Shown piece after piece: positions 6,001 through 7,548 of a stretch of DNA of 7,548 nt. The DNA is from an uncultured Bacillota bacterium. Lineage in GTDB: Bacteria; Bacillota; Clostridia; Peptostreptococcales; Anaerovoracaceae. Numbering within the stretch: position 1 is the stretch's first letter; the number at the start of each line of letters is the position of its first letter. The notes under the pieces are model-generated. The model was not told the DNA's origin and ran no database searches. It saw only the letters and a list, made by a program, of their open reading frames with translations. The stretch covers positions 1 to 7,548 of the forward strand of contig CABQMM010000058.1 in the NCBI GenBank assembly GCA_902465215.1, written 5' to 3'. The translations under genes were made by a program, and so were the position numbers.

Positions 6001-7533
6001 TTAATTTTCCTCCTTTCCGCCGAGACGAGTCATCAGCATTCCGACTTCTTCTTTTGTTGTCTTTCTTGCATCAACGATTCCGGATACCTTGCCATCACAA
6101 AGCACCAGAATTTTATCACAGAGTTCCAGCAGAACATCGAGGTCCTCACCGACGAAAATAACGGCAACGCCTTTCATCTTCTGCTCAGTCATCAAGTTAT
6201 AAATTGTATAGGATGTATTGATGTCCAGTCCTCTGACCGCATATGCGCTCATCAGAACGGAAGGCGCCGAAGCGATTTCACGACCGACGAGAACTTTCTG
6301 TACATTTCCTCCCGAAAGTTTACGAACCGGATAGTCGATGCCCGGTGTCTTTACCTTCAGGTTTTCCAAAACATCTTCCGCCAGCTTTTCAGGAGCTTTG
6401 CGGTCGATGAAAATACTCTTTCCTTTGTTCCATGAGCGGAGCATCATGTTGCCCGTCATGCCCATGCCGCCGACCAAACCCATGCCGAGTCGGTCCTCCG
6501 GTACGAATGCAAGCGCAACGCCTGCATCTTTAATTTCCATCGGAGTCTTGCCGACAAGTTCTTCCGGAGCTTTGCCCTCCGGTGAATAAATAATAGAACC
6601 GTGTGTTGCATGACGCAGACCTGCGATTGCTTCCAGAAGTTCCTTCTGCCCGCTTCCTGCAATTCCTGCAATTCCGAGAATTTCGCCACCGTAAGCGATG
6701 AATCCGACATTATCGAGCTTCGTCACGCCTTCGCTGTCACGACAGGTAAGTCCCGCGATCGTCAAACGAGGCTGCGGATTGACCGGCTGCGGTCTATCAA
6801 TGTTCAGAGATACTTTGTGACCGACCATCATCTCTGTCAACTCATTTTCGTTTGTTTCCGGCGTCTTTACGGTTGCGATATGTTCGCCCTTTCTCAGAAC
6901 TGCCACAACATCTGAAATCTCCATAACTTCGTTGAGCTTATGGGTGATGATGATGATTGCCTTTCCATCCTCTTTCATCGTGCGGAGAACCTTAAAAAGC
7001 TTCTGCGTTTCCTGCGGCGTAAGTACCGCCGTCGGTTCATCGAGGATGAGAATGTCTGCGCCTCTGTATAATACTTTTATAATTTCTACCGTCTGTTTTT
7101 CCGAAACAGACATTTCATAGATGTTCTTATCGGGATCAATTTCAAACCCGTATTTTTCACTGATTTCTTTTACTTTTGCGGAGACTGCCCTGCGGTCAAG
7201 CTTCCCCTTTTCTTCTAATCCAAGCACTACATTTTCTGCCGCTGTAAAAACATCGACAAGCTTGAAGTGCTGATGAATCATTCCGATTTTGTTATCAAAA
7301 GCATCTTTCGGCGATGAAATTGTCACAGGCTTTCCGTCAATCAAAATCTGTCCCTCATCCGGGAAGTAAATGCCTGCGAGCATATTCATGAGCGTCGTTT
7401 TGCCGGAACCGTTTTCGCCCAGCAAAGCCATGATAACGCCCTTATCGAGATACAAATCCACCGCATTGTTTGCAACCACACTGCCGAATCGCTTCGTGAT
7501 TCCCCTAAATTCTACTGCATGAATTTTTTCCAT
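6001..7533 (-). CDS. Nucleoside-type ABC importer, ATP-binding subunit with two nucleotide-binding domains (NupO/YufO-like)
   Basis: This 510-residue cytosolic ATPase has tandem ABC domains, as in sugar (RbsA-like) and BMP-linked nucleoside importers, and powers the two permeases encoded downstream. Domain 1 (about 6-240) has Walker A GENGSGKTT (39-47), Q-loop Q88, a signature region reading MSVSEKQ (141-147), Walker B ILILDEP (161-167) with E166, and H-loop H198. Domain 2 (about 256-505) is degenerate, as is usual in this group. Its P-loop region is GIAGSGQKE (290-298), with Gln where the Lys should be. LSGGN (406-410) is intact, Walker B is replaced by LMSAYAVRGLD (427-437) and the H-loop by GED (462-464). 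The ATP hydrolysis site formed by domain 1 Walker motifs thus pairs with the intact LSGGN of domain 2. The start is ATG 7533, 7 bases after AAGGA. A substrate-binding lipoprotein gene is expected just upstream but is outside the window. Confidence 0.94.
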   Translation of the reverse strand: MEKIHAVEFRGITKRFGSVVANNAVDLYLDKGVIMALLGENGSGKTTLMNMLAGIYFPDEGQILIDGKPVTISSPKDAFDNKIGMIHQHFKLVDVFTAAENVVLGLEEKGKLDRRAVSAKVKEISEKYGFEIDPDKNIYEMSVSEKQTVEIIKVLYRGADILILDEPTAVLTPQETQKLFKVLRTMKEDGKAIIIITHKLNEVMEISDVVAVLRKGEHIATVKTPETNENELTEMMVGHKVSLNIDRPQPVNPQPRLTIAGLTCRDSEGVTKLDNVGFIAYGGEILGIAGIAGSGQKELLEAIAGLRHATHGSIIYSPEGKAPEELVGKTPMEIKDAGVALAFVPEDRLGMGLVGGMGMTGNMMLRSWNKGKSIFIDRKAPEKLAEDVLENLKVKTPGIDYPVRKLSGGNVQKVLVGREIASAPSVLMSAYAVRGLDINTSYTIYNLMTEQKMKGVAVIFVGEDLDVLLELCDKILVLCDGKVSGIVDARKTTKEEVGMLMTRLGGKEEN

Positions 7534-7548
7534 TGTTTTTTCCTTAAT

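Overview
The window reads as an ordinary chromosomal segment of a low-to-moderate GC Bacillota, most likely class Clostridia. The grounds are strong AAGGAGG-type ribosome binding sites, TTGAAA/TATAAT-type promoters, TTG use as a start, and the similarity style of every product. The species cannot be named from sequence alone. All seven recognisable genes lie on the minus strand, so transcription runs from high to low coordinates. Coding density is high, and no stretch over 300 bases lacks a gene.

Region 1 (7548 down to about 2390) is a purine-uptake operon. It begins, at the edge of the window, with a two-domain ABC ATPase (6001-7533). Next come two inner-membrane permeases of the nucleoside/BMP-type ABC importer family (4918-6000 and 3944-4918). 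The ATPase stop abuts the first permease start, and the two permeases overlap by one base (TGATG). A 56-bp gap leads to an NCS2 family (AzgA/PbuG-like) purine nucleobase permease (2481-3887). Two consecutive hairpins follow it, the second a plausible terminator. The substrate-binding lipoprotein that such an importer needs is not in the window and probably lies just upstream of 7548.

Region 2 (about 2383 down to 661) is a second transcription unit with a near-consensus promoter (TTGAAA-N17-TATAAT). Its -35 box sits in the tail of the previous operon's terminator. It encodes a PRPP-dependent purine-type phosphoribosyltransferase (1767-2321) and, five bases later, a LysO-family (DUF340) membrane exporter (754-1761). 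A strong intrinsic terminator at 661-701 closes the unit.

Region 3 (about 629 down to 1) starts with a putative extended -10 promoter and the N-terminal 197 codons of a GT51 peptidoglycan glycosyltransferase that runs off the left edge. Its start is a TTG overlapped by an out-of-frame three-codon ATG frame.

Functionally, regions 1 and 2 together suggest purine scavenging: nucleosides enter by the ABC system, nucleobases by the NCS2 permease, and the phosphoribosyltransferase traps a base as its nucleotide. The LysO-type exporter and the cell-wall enzyme are not obviously part of that pathway. I found no mobile element, CRISPR array, RNA gene, riboswitch or clearly novel system. The findings below are modest points about gene organisation and sequence details.
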